Assembly: GCA_958295825.1 (NCBI GenBank)
Contig: OY282375.1
Coordinates: forward strand, 3,643,489 to 3,707,488
Origin: an uncultured Candidatus Entotheonella sp.
GTDB taxonomy: Bacteria > Tectomicrobia > Entotheonellia > Entotheonellales > Entotheonellaceae
Length of the DNA stretch: 64,000 nucleotides
Reading direction: 5' to 3'
Shown here: piece after piece, positions 35,113 to 43,583 of the stretch
Layout of the letters: each line of letters starts with the position of its first letter
Numbering within the stretch: position 1 is the first letter of the stretch
Translations under genes and position numbers: made by a program
Notes under the pieces: generated by a model
The model's database searches: none
What the model saw: only the letters and a program-made list of their open reading frames with translations
What the model was told of the DNA's origin: nothing

Positions 35113-36744
35113 TTATTCAACGACGGCGAGCATTTCAGGGTAGTTGTAGAAATAGTGCAGGGCATACTCACCGAGTTCCGGATCGAAGGGCGTGCTGACG
35201 CGCGCCGGGTTGCGGGCGCTGCGGCTGGGAATATCGACGATGGGCAGGCACACCGCGTCTTGCATGATGCGGCGCTGCGCCTCGTGATAGAGCGCGGCGC
35301 GCTGCTCGCTGTCACGGGTACGGCGCCCCTCCTCCAACAGATCGTCGATGCCGCGGTAGTGGGCGAAATTGGTGCCCTTGTTGCCGGTGGCCGGGTCGGG
35401 GGCCTCGTCGGAGTGAAAAAACAGGCTGAGCATCACGTCGCCGTCGGTAAGGCGGGTGCCGCCGTACAGCACGAACGGGTTCAGGTTGTTGCGGATGTTG
35501 CGGTGGTACGTCGGGTGCTCGACCAACTGTAGCTGCACGTCGACCCCTACGTGCTTCAATTGCTCCTGCACCATGGTCATGACTTTTGGGTAGCCGTATG
35601 ATTTGGTAATGAAGTAATCCCCGATGGTGAGGCCATCCGGGTAGCCCGCCTCCGCCAGCAACTGCCGCGCCGACTCAGGATCATAGGCCGGCATTTCCAC
35701 GGCCACGTGCCCAAAATACCCCGGCGGCAGCGGGCTGGAAGCCACCACGCCGAGGCCGTCCGGCCACAGCGTGTCGACGATGGCTTGGCGGTCGATAGCG
35801 TGCATGAACGCCCTGCGCACCCGGATGTCGTCGAACGGCGGCTTGGTGTAATTGAAATAGAACCGGAACTGCCCACCCGGACCCCGCTCGTCCAGCACCG
35901 CGTCCATCGCCGCCACCTGTTCCTTGACGTCCGGCGTAACGATGTTCGGCGACACGATGTCAAAGGTGCCTTTTTCCAGGCCGATCAGCTTGGTGGCGTC
36001 CTCGGGCACGTCGAACCAGTGGATCTCATCGATCGGCGGACGGCCCTCGTAATACTTTTTGAAAGCCCTGAAAATGATTTTTTCGCGGGGCAGGTGGCGA
36101 TGAAAATAGAATGGGCCGGTGCCGACCGGATTCCAGCCGAACTGGTCGCCGAACTCCAGCGCCGCCTTTTGGCTGACGATGTAGCCCTGCTGGTAGCCGG
36201 CCATGCGGAGCGGGAAGACGGGGTCGAACTGCTTGAGGGTAATGCGCACGGTGTAGGGATCGAGAACGGTAATGTCCTGGATCACGTCGAGGTTTTTGGC
36301 GAAACGCATGCCGCGTTCCCGCCGCATCTGGCGCTCGAAGCTGTACTTGACGTCCTCGGCTGTCATTTCACCGTAGCCTTTGTGAAACTGCACGCCTTGC
36401 CGCAGCTTGAAGGTCCACACGGTGCCGTCGTCCGACACCGTCCAGCTCTCCGCCAAGTCCGGCTCGACTTCCGTGGTGGTCACCCGCCGTCGAACGACCT
36501 CCGTGCCGTCCGGCGCCGTTTCCGTGCCCTCCTTGATAGCAAAGCGGGTCAGGCCGCGATACAGCAGGCGCACGCCGGACTGCGTCTGCCCGAGAATGCT
36601 GGCGTGCGGGTCGAGGGTTTCCTGTTCCTTGTAGGCGATCTTGACGATCTTCTTGCGCGCCGCGTCAGCGGAGACAAAGAGCCCCAGCAGGATGCAGCCC
36701 TGCATCACAAGCACCACGAACAGCCGAAACACGCCCTTGTACAC
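35113..36744 (-). CDS. ABC transporter substrate-binding protein, family 5 (peptide type)
   Basis: 543-residue periplasmic binding protein with signal peptide (about 1-28, LFVVLVMQGCILLGLFVSAD). The family 5 start KIAYKEQETLDPHASILGQT, then DLAESWTVSDDGTVWTFKLR with GVQFHKGYGEMTAEDVKYSF, is complete. GTG at 36744 follows AAGGAGGCG. Start of an operon with the two permeases. The family includes binders of di- and oligopeptides, nickel and haem, so the substrate is open. The transport energy source (DppD/F-type ATPases) is not seen. Confidence 0.94.
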   Translation of the reverse strand: MYKGVFRLFVVLVMQGCILLGLFVSADAARKKIVKIAYKEQETLDPHASILGQTQSGVRLLYRGLTRFAIKEGTETAPDGTEVVRRRVTTTEVEPDLAESWTVSDDGTVWTFKLRQGVQFHKGYGEMTAEDVKYSFERQMRRERGMRFAKNLDVIQDITVLDPYTVRITLKQFDPVFPLRMAGYQQGYIVSQKAALEFGDQFGWNPVGTGPFYFHRHLPREKIIFRAFKKYYEGRPPIDEIHWFDVPEDATKLIGLEKGTFDIVSPNIVTPDVKEQVAAMDAVLDERGPGGQFRFYFNYTKPPFDDIRVRRAFMHAIDRQAIVDTLWPDGLGVVASSPLPPGYFGHVAVEMPAYDPESARQLLAEAGYPDGLTIGDYFITKSYGYPKVMTMVQEQLKHVGVDVQLQLVEHPTYHRNIRNNLNPFVLYGGTRLTDGDVMLSLFFHSDEAPDPATGNKGTNFAHYRGIDDLLEEGRRTRDSEQRAALYHEAQRRIMQDAVCLPIVDIPSRSARNPARVSTPFDPELGEYALHYFYNYPEMLAVVE

Positions 36745-36872
36745 GGCGTCGCCTCCTTCTTCTAGGTCGCGTGATCATCATAGGGATGGATTGTCTACAA
36801 GAGCGGCTAGAATAATAATCCGCCCTGGCCGTGTCAACGGCTTTCCGGGCTTCCTGGCTGAGGGTTACCGCC

Positions 36873-37718
36873 GTGCGCGTGAGTGTCGTCATTCCAACAT
36901 ACAACCGCGCCGATTTCGTGCGCGAGGCGATCGCCTCGGTGCTGCGGCAGGACTACCCGGGCATTGAGATCATCGTCGTGGACGACGGCTCGCGCGACGG
37001 CACCGCGGCGGTCGTCAGCCAGTTTGGGCCAACCGTTCAATATCTGTGGCAGGAAAACCGCGGCGTCAGCGCGGCCCGAAACCGGGGCGTGGCGGTGTCG
37101 ACCGGCGTCCTGATCGCCTTCCTCGATTCCGACGATCTTTGGCTGCCGAACAAGGTGGCCGCGCAAGTCGCCTGTTTCGAGGCGCACGCGGCGGCGCAGG
37201 CGTGTCACACGGACGAGATGTGGATACGCCGCGGGGTGCGGGTGAACGAGCGGCGCAGCCATCGCAAACAGGGCGGCTGGCAGTTTCTGGCGTCGCTACC
37301 GCGCTGCGTGATCAGCCCGTCGGCCATCATGATGCGCCGCGCGCTCTGGGACCGGCTCGGCGGCTTTGACGAGAGCCTGCCGGCCTGCGAGGATTATGAC
37401 TTGTGGCTGCGCTTGACCGCCGTCGTGCCGGTCAGCTTCCTGCCGGAACGGCTCGTCGTCAAGCGCGGCGGGCACGACGATCAGTTGTCGCGCCGCACTC
37501 CCGTGCTGGACCGCTACCGCATCAAGGCCCTGGAGAAGGCATTGGCGACGTCCCTGCCGGCCGAGCACCGTCGAGCGGTCCTTGAGCAACTGGCCGCCAA
37601 ATGCCGCATCGTCGCGCAGGGAGCCCGAAAACGGCAGCATGCGGACCGCTGGGCGTGCTATGCCGCCAAGGAGCAGCAGTACCGGCAGTGCCTGAACGCC
37701 GAGTGTAATCAAGCGTAA
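36873..37718 (+). CDS. Glycosyltransferase family 2
   Basis: 281 residues. GT-A fold motif SVVIPTYNRADFVREAI opens the protein; VVDDGS (near residue 30) and FLDSDDLW (near residue 80) bind nucleotide sugar and metal, and CEDYDLWLRL follows near residue 180. GTG at 36873 with AGGG upstream is chosen because the family homology begins at once; a GTG at 36831 is an alternative. The end has a basic tail. It runs divergent from the peptide transporter. Probably transfers sugar to a cell-surface glycan; acceptor unknown. Confidence 0.88.
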   Translation: MRVSVVIPTYNRADFVREAIASVLRQDYPGIEIIVVDDGSRDGTAAVVSQFGPTVQYLWQENRGVSAARNRGVAVSTGVLIAFLDSDDLWLPNKVAAQVACFEAHAAAQACHTDEMWIRRGVRVNERRSHRKQGGWQFLASLPRCVISPSAIMMRRALWDRLGGFDESLPACEDYDLWLRLTAVVPVSFLPERLVVKRGGHDDQLSRRTPVLDRYRIKALEKALATSLPAEHRRAVLEQLAAKCRIVAQGARKRQHADRWACYAAKEQQYRQCLNAECNQA

Positions 37719-37753
37719 TCCGACATTCCTGATGCGCCCCGAACGCTTTTGTC

Positions 37754-37781
37754 GTCGGGTTATGCCTGCGGCTAACCCGAC
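37754..37781. terminator. Hairpin GTCGGGTTA...TAACCCGAC
   Basis: Nine-base perfect stem (37754-37762; 37773-37781) around a 10-base loop downstream of the glycosyltransferase gene. It is similar in size to the hairpin at 17286-17311 and could be a terminator or a REP-like repeat; there is no T run. Confidence 0.45.
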
Positions 37782-37872
37782 CTGCTTGAAGCCGCCAGCC
37801 CTCACGTGATTCAATCCGGTACGGAAATGCTCCGCCCAGATGGACGTAATTCGTTACTTGGATGAAACAACA

Positions 37873-39873
37873 ATGCTGAACAACACGGACCTGAACTGGA
37901 TCACCAACTACATCTGGGGCATCGCCGACGACGTGCTGCGCGACCTCTACGTGCGCGGCAAATACCGCGACGTCATCTTGCCGATGACCGTGCTGCGCCG
38001 CCTCGACGCAGTGCTGGAAGACAGCAAGCAGGCCGTCCTCGCCATGAAGTCGACCCTGGATGCCGCAGGGGTGGTGGAGCAGGACTCGGCCCTGCGGCAG
38101 GCCGCCGGCCAAGCCTTCTACAACACCTCCCGATTCACCCTGCGCGACCTGCGGGCGCGGACCAGCCGCCAGCAACTCACCGCCGACTTCGAGGCTTATC
38201 TCGACGGCTTCTCGCCCAACGTCCAGGACATCCTCGACAACTTCGAGTTCCGCAACCAACTACCGCGCCTGTCCAGGGCCGACGCCCTAGGCGCGCTGGT
38301 CGAAAAGCTGACGGCGCCCGACGTCAATCTGAGCCCCGCCCCGATGCTGAACACCGACGGCTCGGTGCGGCATCCCGGCCTCGACAACCACGGCATGGGC
38401 TCGATCTTCGAAGAGTTGGTGCGCCGCTTCAACGAGGAGAACAACGAGGAGGCCGGCGAGCACTGGACGCCACGCGACGCCGTGCGCCTCATGGCCCGGC
38501 TGGTCTTCCTCCCCGTTGCCAAGGAGCTCAGGTCCGGCACCTACTTGCTCTACGACGGCGCCTGCGGCACCGGCGGCATGCTCACCGTGGCCGAGGACAC
38601 CCTGCGGCAGCTCGCCGCCGAGCACGGCAAGGACGTCTCCACCCACCTCTACGGCCAGGAGATCAACGCCGAAACCTACGCCATCTGCAAGGCGGACCTG
38701 CTGCTCAAGGGCGAAGGCGAAGCCGCCGACAACATCGTCGGCGGCCCGGCGCACTCCACCCTGGCCAACGACGCCTTCCCGGTCCGCGAGTTCGACTTCA
38801 TGCTCTCCAACCCGCCCTACGGCAAGAGCTGGAAGACCGACCTGGAACGCATGGGCGGCAAAAAGGACATGCGCGACCCGCGCTTCGTGATCGAGCATGC
38901 CGGCGACCCGGCGTATTCGCTGGTCACCCGCTCCAGCGACGGCCAGATGCTCTTCCTCGCCAACAAGCTCGCCAAGATGAAACAGCACACGCCTCTCGGC
39001 AGCCGCATCGCCGAGGTGCACAACGGCAGCTCCCTGTTCACCGGCGACGCCGGCCAGGGTGAGAGCAACATCCGCCGCTGGATCATCGAGAACGACTGGC
39101 TGGAGGCCATCGTCGCCCTGCCCCTCAACCTGTTCTACAACACCGGCATCGCTACCTACGTCTGGGTGCTCACCAACCGCAAGCCCGTGCACCGCCGGGG
39201 CAAGGTGCAGCTCATCGACGCCACCCAGTGGTACCGCCCCCTGCGCAAGAACCTGGGCAAGAAGAACTGTGAGCTCGGCGAGGACGACATCGCCCGCATC
39301 TGCGACACCTTCCTCAATTTCGAGGCAAGCGAGCAGAGCAAGATCTTCGACAACGCCGCTTTCGGCTACTGGAAGGTGACGGTCGAGCGGCCGCTGCGCC
39401 TCAACGGCAGCGATCCCAACCGCGCCCACAAGGCTGCGGAAATCAAAGGGCTGAAAGAGAATAGCGAACGCCGCGCGGACGCGCCGCCGGTCATCAGGAA
39501 GATTCACAAGCGGGGCGCCGCGGCCGACCCCCTGCACGGGCTGTTTGAAACGAGCCTCAACGGCGCGCCCGCGGTGGTGGAGTACGAGCCGGACAGCGAC
39601 CTGCGCGACACCGAGCAGGTGCCGTTGCAGGAGCCGGGCGGTATCGAAGCCTTCCTGCGCCGTGAGGTGCTGCCCTACGCGCCCGATGCCTGGTACCAGC
39701 CCGACAGCGTCAAGGTCGGCTACGAGATCAGCTTCACCCGCTACTTCTACAAGCCGAAACCGATGCGCACGCTGGCGGAAATCCGGGCCGACATCCTGGC
39801 GCTGGAAAAGGAAACCGAGGGCTTGCTGGGAGACATAATTGGCACGAGCGGGAGCGGTGAGGATGATTTGTAA
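37873..39873 (+). CDS. hsdM: Type I restriction-modification DNA methyltransferase HsdM
   Basis: 666 residues. Methylates adenine in the type I target and, with HsdS, forms the modification complex. N-terminal helical domain (LNWITNYIWGIADDVLRDLY), then the N6 methyltransferase domain with SAM-binding ACGTGGMLTVAEDTL and catalytic LSNPPYGKSW. A region MGSIFEELVRRFNEENNEEA then GEHWTPRDAVRLM is typical. The C-terminal helix ends LALEKETEGLLGD. ATG at 37873 (MLNNTDLNW) is preferred to 37840 because of an upstream GGATG and family start. It is the first gene of the defence island; hsdS and hsdR follow about 1.7 and 7.5 kb downstream. Confidence 0.95.
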   Translation: MLNNTDLNWITNYIWGIADDVLRDLYVRGKYRDVILPMTVLRRLDAVLEDSKQAVLAMKSTLDAAGVVEQDSALRQAAGQAFYNTSRFTLRDLRARTSRQQLTADFEAYLDGFSPNVQDILDNFEFRNQLPRLSRADALGALVEKLTAPDVNLSPAPMLNTDGSVRHPGLDNHGMGSIFEELVRRFNEENNEEAGEHWTPRDAVRLMARLVFLPVAKELRSGTYLLYDGACGTGGMLTVAEDTLRQLAAEHGKDVSTHLYGQEINAETYAICKADLLLKGEGEAADNIVGGPAHSTLANDAFPVREFDFMLSNPPYGKSWKTDLERMGGKKDMRDPRFVIEHAGDPAYSLVTRSSDGQMLFLANKLAKMKQHTPLGSRIAEVHNGSSLFTGDAGQGESNIRRWIIENDWLEAIVALPLNLFYNTGIATYVWVLTNRKPVHRRGKVQLIDATQWYRPLRKNLGKKNCELGEDDIARICDTFLNFEASEQSKIFDNAAFGYWKVTVERPLRLNGSDPNRAHKAAEIKGLKENSERRADAPPVIRKIHKRGAAADPLHGLFETSLNGAPAVVEYEPDSDLRDTEQVPLQEPGGIEAFLRREVLPYAPDAWYQPDSVKVGYEISFTRYFYKPKPMRTLAEIRADILALEKETEGLLGDIIGTSGSGEDDL

Positions 39874-39918
39874 AGGCTGGCTTGGGTGATTGGCGCGATT
39901 GTACAAAGCCCTTTTCTT

Positions 39919-39945
39919 ATTAAAATTTAACCGGTAATTTTTAAT
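39919..39945. promoter_or_regulatory. AT-rich near-palindrome after hsdM, possible operator
   Basis: ATTAAAATT (39919) and AATTTTTAAT (to 39945) surround TAACCGGT, itself partly symmetric, in an AT-rich gap unlike the GC-rich surroundings. It could be an operator or promoter region for the TIR pair; no clear -35/-10 pair was confirmed. Confidence 0.35.
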
Positions 39946-40006
39946 AACCACCTCAGATATTCAAAAACCTTTAATTAGGGAATCTCTGTTATGCAGCGCA
40001 GAGAAA

Positions 40007-40123
40007 ATGGAACTACTTGTCACGCAAGGGGTCGCCCGCGAACTGACCGGACGGTCCCGAGGCCGGCTGTTCGTCTACGACCAGTATCTTTCCATCCTCA
40101 ACGAAGAGACTGAGGCGCCGTGA
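40007..40123 (+). pseudogene. Fic-family protein relic, C-terminal winged helix
   Basis: The frame from ATG at 40007 reads RELTGRSRGRLFVYDQYLSI then LNEETEAP and stops at 40123. This is the conserved C-terminus of bacterial Fic proteins (TGRRRGR.YVY..YL.ILNEGTEPL). Nothing of the Fic core remains. Fic genes are common inside type I restriction loci. Confidence 0.65.
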
Positions 40124-40154
40124 TGGTGGCATTGAACGGCTTGGAGGGCTCCAA

Positions 40155-40661
40155 ATGAATCTGGGTGAAATGTTCAAGTATTTCCAGTTGGGCAAAGTCA
40201 AGCTAGGTCCACGGTGGCTCAACCTGGAGATTGACTTCCAACGGGACGACCAGGACGCCGCGTGGGAGTTGTACGTCGAGATGCTGACGCGCATCGTCAC
40301 CCAACCGCTGCCGGTTGACGCAGGCGACGAAAAGACGGCTCTGGACAGCGTCTATTCCCTGTTCCCGACCACCCGGGAGATTCTTCAGCGCCATGGTCGG
40401 GAGGCGATTCGATTCAGCAGGGTTGCGATTCCCGTCCTGAATCAGGTCGTACGACCCTTTACCGCGAAATGGCACAAGGCGGCATTGTCCGGCGCCTTTG
40501 GCGATGCGGCCAAGCGAAGCGAGTTCCGCGAAGAATTGAGCGCTTTGCAGGCGGATTTGCGTAACTACAACCGACTGCTGGCAGACATCGCTGGTGTGGA
40601 AGATTTGACCGACCTGGAGCAATCAGGGGAGAGCGACCATGGCTCGAACTCAAAGATATAA
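40155..40661 (+). CDS. Uncharacterised protein paired with a TIR protein
   Basis: 168 residues, soluble, helical, no known catalytic motif. Regions with strong conservation character are FKYFQLGKVKLGPRWLNLEI at the start, TTREILQRHGREAIRFSRVA then VLNQVVRPFTAKWHKAAL in the middle, and LQADLRNYNRLLADIAGVED near the end. ATG at 40155 follows GGAGGG. The last 23 bases overlap the downstream TIR-like gene, so the two are co-expressed. No membrane segment, nuclease or SLOG/SLATT motif is seen, so a ThsA role is not supported. It may act as sensor, chaperone or effector partner. Identity unknown. Confidence 0.7.
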   Translation: MNLGEMFKYFQLGKVKLGPRWLNLEIDFQRDDQDAAWELYVEMLTRIVTQPLPVDAGDEKTALDSVYSLFPTTREILQRHGREAIRFSRVAIPVLNQVVRPFTAKWHKAALSGAFGDAAKRSEFREELSALQADLRNYNRLLADIAGVEDLTDLEQSGESDHGSNSKI

Positions 40662-41211
40662 GGTGTTCATCAGTTATCATCATGATGATCAAGAGTATAA
40701 AGATCGCTTTGGCCAAATGATGAAAGAATATATCGCGGATAAATCGGTGGGGGACGGAGATATAGGTGATCGGAACATAAAAACGGCAGCGGTTCGCCAG
40801 AAAATCCAAAATGACTGCATTGCTGGCGCGACCGTTTCTATTGTGCTGATAGGTCCCCGCACTTGGCAACGGAAGTATGTGGATTGGGAAATTAGTTTCA
40901 GTTTGAGGAAAACTAAGAAGAAGTCCAGATGTGGTCTGTTAGGCATTCTGCTGCCCAATCACCCAGATTTTAAGAAAGAACCTGCATCACGCAATCCTCG
41001 CCTGATACCGCCGAGACTGGCGGCTAACTGCGAGGGAGACGACCCCTACGCACGCATATATCGTTGGTCAGGGAGTCCGAATGAGGTGAATCGGGTTCGC
41101 CAGTGGATTCACCAAGCATGCTCTAGAAGAAACGGTCCCCCACCCAACAACGGCCAACAGCAGTTTAGCGACAATAGAACAAGCCCTAGTTCAGCCGGTT
41201 GGCAGAACTAG
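40639..41211 (+). CDS. TIR-like protein, ThsB/MTH538 (DUF1863) type
   Basis: 190 residues. KVFISYHHDDQEYKDRFGQM begins a TIR-like fold; YIADKSVGDGDIGDRNIKTA, RQKIQNDCIAGATVSIVLIG, then TWQRKYVDWEISFSLRKTKK and RCGLLGILLPNHP follow. This pattern is that of Thoeris ThsB and MTH538-like proteins, which make a cyclic ADP-ribose-type signal on phage infection. The C-terminus after about residue 160 is polar and low complexity. ATG at 40639 follows GGAGAG. It overlaps the upstream gene by 23 bases; the usual SIR2/ThsA effector is not nearby. It ends immediately before the MITE. Confidence 0.88.
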   Translation: MARTQRYKVFISYHHDDQEYKDRFGQMMKEYIADKSVGDGDIGDRNIKTAAVRQKIQNDCIAGATVSIVLIGPRTWQRKYVDWEISFSLRKTKKKSRCGLLGILLPNHPDFKKEPASRNPRLIPPRLAANCEGDDPYARIYRWSGSPNEVNRVRQWIHQACSRRNGPPPNNGQQQFSDNRTSPSSAGWQN

Positions 41212-41514
41212 GGCCTGTTGACATTCACAAGAGCAACCCTACGGTCGTATGAGTCGCCGGCTTGGCGCGGGCGTCAATGGGGATGCCAGAAATCAGTACC
41301 CTGCTGGTCTTGGAGGGTGGTTGTAAATCGCGATGCCTCTCTGGGAGCGCGGGCATCTTGCCCGCATGGTTCCGCTTAGCGGGCTGGAAGCCCGCGCTCC
41401 CAGGCATGGGGGGCGTGGCGATGAGGCCCCAAGGTGACTTCTGAAACCGGCCAGAGCAAGGGCGGGGTCACTCACAAACACCCTTTTCGTGTCGATCGCG
41501 TGAATGTCAACAGG
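41212..41514. mobile_element. MITE-like IS5 derivative, copy B
   Basis: Starts GGCCTGTTGACATTCAC at 41212 after CTAG and ends with the inverse GTGAATGTCAACAGG near 41514; the right-hand target copy is degraded. The terminal repeats match copy A at 22178-22476. No transposase domain is left. The interior carries a REP-like palindrome. The element fills the space between the TIR gene stop and the hsdS start. Confidence 0.65.
41341..41403. repeat. REP-like nested palindrome
   Basis: CTGGGAGCGCGGGC at 41341-41354 pairs with GCCCGCGCTCCCAG at 41390-41403; inside, GGGC-GCCC arms pair again. This GGGAGCGCGGGC motif with its inner hairpin is a common family of intergenic repeats often dispersed by a RAYT transposase; none is in the window. 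Confidence 0.75.
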
Positions 41515-41533
41515 ACTTGGACCAATAGCATCT

Positions 41534-42918
41534 ATGACCACCAACTTTCAGTCCTATCCTGCTTACAAGCCTTCCGGCGTCGAGTGGCTGGGCGACGTGC
41601 CAGCACATTGGGAAGTCCGGCGGCTACGGACTGTGACTGGCATCCTCAACGGGGCTACCCCTTCTACCAATACACTGGCCTATTGGGATGGCGATATTGT
41701 CTGGCTGACCCCGGAGGATCTGGGCCGGCTAACAACTCGGTATGTTGACGGGAGCGCCCGCCGTATCACGCAAGCGGGCTACGATTCCTGCGGTACCACT
41801 CTCGCGCCGGCCGGCAGTCTGGCGATCTCAACCCGGGCTCCGATTGGACACCTTGGTATCCTGCGGTCAGCCGTGTGCGTCAATCAAGGCTGCCGGTTGT
41901 TAGTCCCCAACGCGGCCCTTCGGTCCGGCTACCTCTATTATGCCATGAAAACCGCCCGACATGAGCTGGAGGCGCTTGGCCAGGGGACGACCTTCATGGA
42001 GTTGTCTCGGCGCGAGTTGGCCGACTTCACTCTTGCCCGGCCACCCCTCCCCGAACAAGCTGCCATCGTCCGCTATCTCGACCACGCCGACGCACGCATC
42101 CGCCGTTACATCAGCGCCAAGGAGCGGCTCATCGGCTTGCTGGAAGAGCAACGACAGGCCGTCATCCACCGCGCTGTCACCCGCGGCCTCAATCCCAACG
42201 TCCGGCTCAAACCCTCCGGTGTGGAGTGGCTTGGCGACGTGCCAAGGCATTGGGAGAGAAGAGCGGTGTGGCAGTTGTTTCAGATAGGCCGCGGAAAGGT
42301 CATTAGCCACGAGTACATTGCTAACCATCCGGGGCCATTCCCTCTCTACTCTTCTCAGACCGAAAACGACGGCGTTATGGGTCACATAGACACTTTCATG
42401 TTCGAGGGGGACTTTCTGACGTGGACGACAGATGGGGCACACGCAGGCACCGTATTTCGCCGGAGTGGGAAGTTCAATTGCACCAATGTATGTGGGACGC
42501 TGTTCCCGAAGACCCGGCTAAACTTGGACTTTATGCGCATGGCTGTGGCATCCGAAACGAAGCGCCAAGTGCGACTATAGACATCAACCCTAAGTTGATG
42601 AACAACATGATGGCTCGCATTCGCGTAAATGTGCCGCCTTACGACGAACAAGCTCAGATCGTGGACTACGTTGAAAGAATCGCCAAGCCGAGCGACTTTG
42701 GTATCGAAAGAAGTCGGCTTCAGGTCAACCTTCTCAGCGAGTACCGCACCCGCCTGATCGCCGACGTCGTCACCGGCAAGCTCGACGTTCGTGAGGCGGC
42801 CGCCGCTCTGCCGGAAGTCGACCCCCTCGCTGCGGAGGACTACCTGGATGAGACATTCGCCACTGCTAACGAGTCGGAATTCGACAGCGAAGACGAGGCG
42901 GTAGAGGACGCGGACTGA
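41534..42918 (+). pseudogene. hsdS: HsdS specificity subunit, interrupted by a frameshift
   Basis: Two frames encode a type I specificity subunit: 41534-42580 then, after a one-base loss near 42570, through 42918. Both target-recognition domains open with the same KPSGVEWLGDVPxHWExR block (residues near 11 and 231); a central conserved helix has LPEQAAIVRYLDHADARIRR with QRQAVIHRAVTRGL. The second half ends with YDEQAQIVDYVERIAKPSDF and SEYRTRLIADVVTGKLDVRE. The first frame stops at 42580, near the end of the second domain; restoring one base reunites TKRQV with ATIDINPKLMNN. If real, the protein lacks its C-terminal helix and specificity is lost or changed. Confidence 0.85.
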
Positions 42919-42920
42919 CC

Positions 42921-43571
42921 ATGCCGCTACCTGCGAAACCGAAGATTTACCACATTGCGCATCTGGATCGTCTGCCCTCGATCATCGCCGACGGCAACCT
43001 CTGGTGTGATGCAGAAATCGCGCGCCGCCAGGCGGCCAACCCTGACATGGGCACCACAATTGGGTTGGACAGCATCAAGCAACGACGCCTCACGAACTCG
43101 CTCAACAGCCGTCCAGGCTTGCGCGTAGGCGACTGCGTGCCGTTCTACTTCTGTCCGCGCTCGGTCATGCTCTATGTGATCTTCCGAGGAAATCACCCGG
43201 AATTAACCTATCAAGGCGGGCAAGGCCCCATTGTTCATCTGGAGGCGGACTTACAGCAAACAGTTGCTTGGGCGGAGAAACACAAGCAGCGTTGGGCGTT
43301 CACGCTTTCAAACGCCGGCGCCTCTTACTTCATGGATCGGTGCAACTTGACGCAGTTAGGCGAGATTGACTGGGACGCCGTGCAAGCCTGCGACTGGCGG
43401 CAATGCAAGCACGGCAAGCAGGCGGAGTTTCTGATGGAGCGACGATTCCCGTGGGAATTGGTTGCGCGTATCGGCGTGGGGAGGCAGCGGACTTACCAGG
43501 AGGTGATGGCGGCTCTTGCATCCGCCACGCATACACCACCCGTTGCCATCAAGCCTGATTGGTATTATTGA
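42921..43571 (+). CDS. darT: DarT-type DNA ADP-ribosyltransferase toxin
   Basis: 216 residues of DUF4433/DarT type. The NAD-binding start YHIAHLDRLPSIIADGNLWC, arginine-containing RRLTNSL, and the catalytic glutamate segment QAEFLMERRFPWELVARIGV are visible; CVPFYFCPRSVMLYVIFRG also fits. DarT ADP-ribosylates thymidine in single-stranded DNA, blocking replication, and defends against phage. Start ATG at 42921 lies three bases after the hsdS stop. The antitoxin gene follows 12 bases downstream. Catalytic residues look intact. Confidence 0.88.
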   Translation: MPLPAKPKIYHIAHLDRLPSIIADGNLWCDAEIARRQAANPDMGTTIGLDSIKQRRLTNSLNSRPGLRVGDCVPFYFCPRSVMLYVIFRGNHPELTYQGGQGPIVHLEADLQQTVAWAEKHKQRWAFTLSNAGASYFMDRCNLTQLGEIDWDAVQACDWRQCKHGKQAEFLMERRFPWELVARIGVGRQRTYQEVMAALASATHTPPVAIKPDWYY

Positions 43572-43583
43572 GGGGAAAGGGGG

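Noticed and set aside
38287-39951. 554-residue minus-strand open frame
   Set aside because: It is the reverse of hsdM, whose motifs are clear on the plus strand.
41341-41403. Palindrome as transcription terminator of the TIR gene
   Set aside because: It is a known type of dispersed REP repeat inside the MITE and lacks a T tract.
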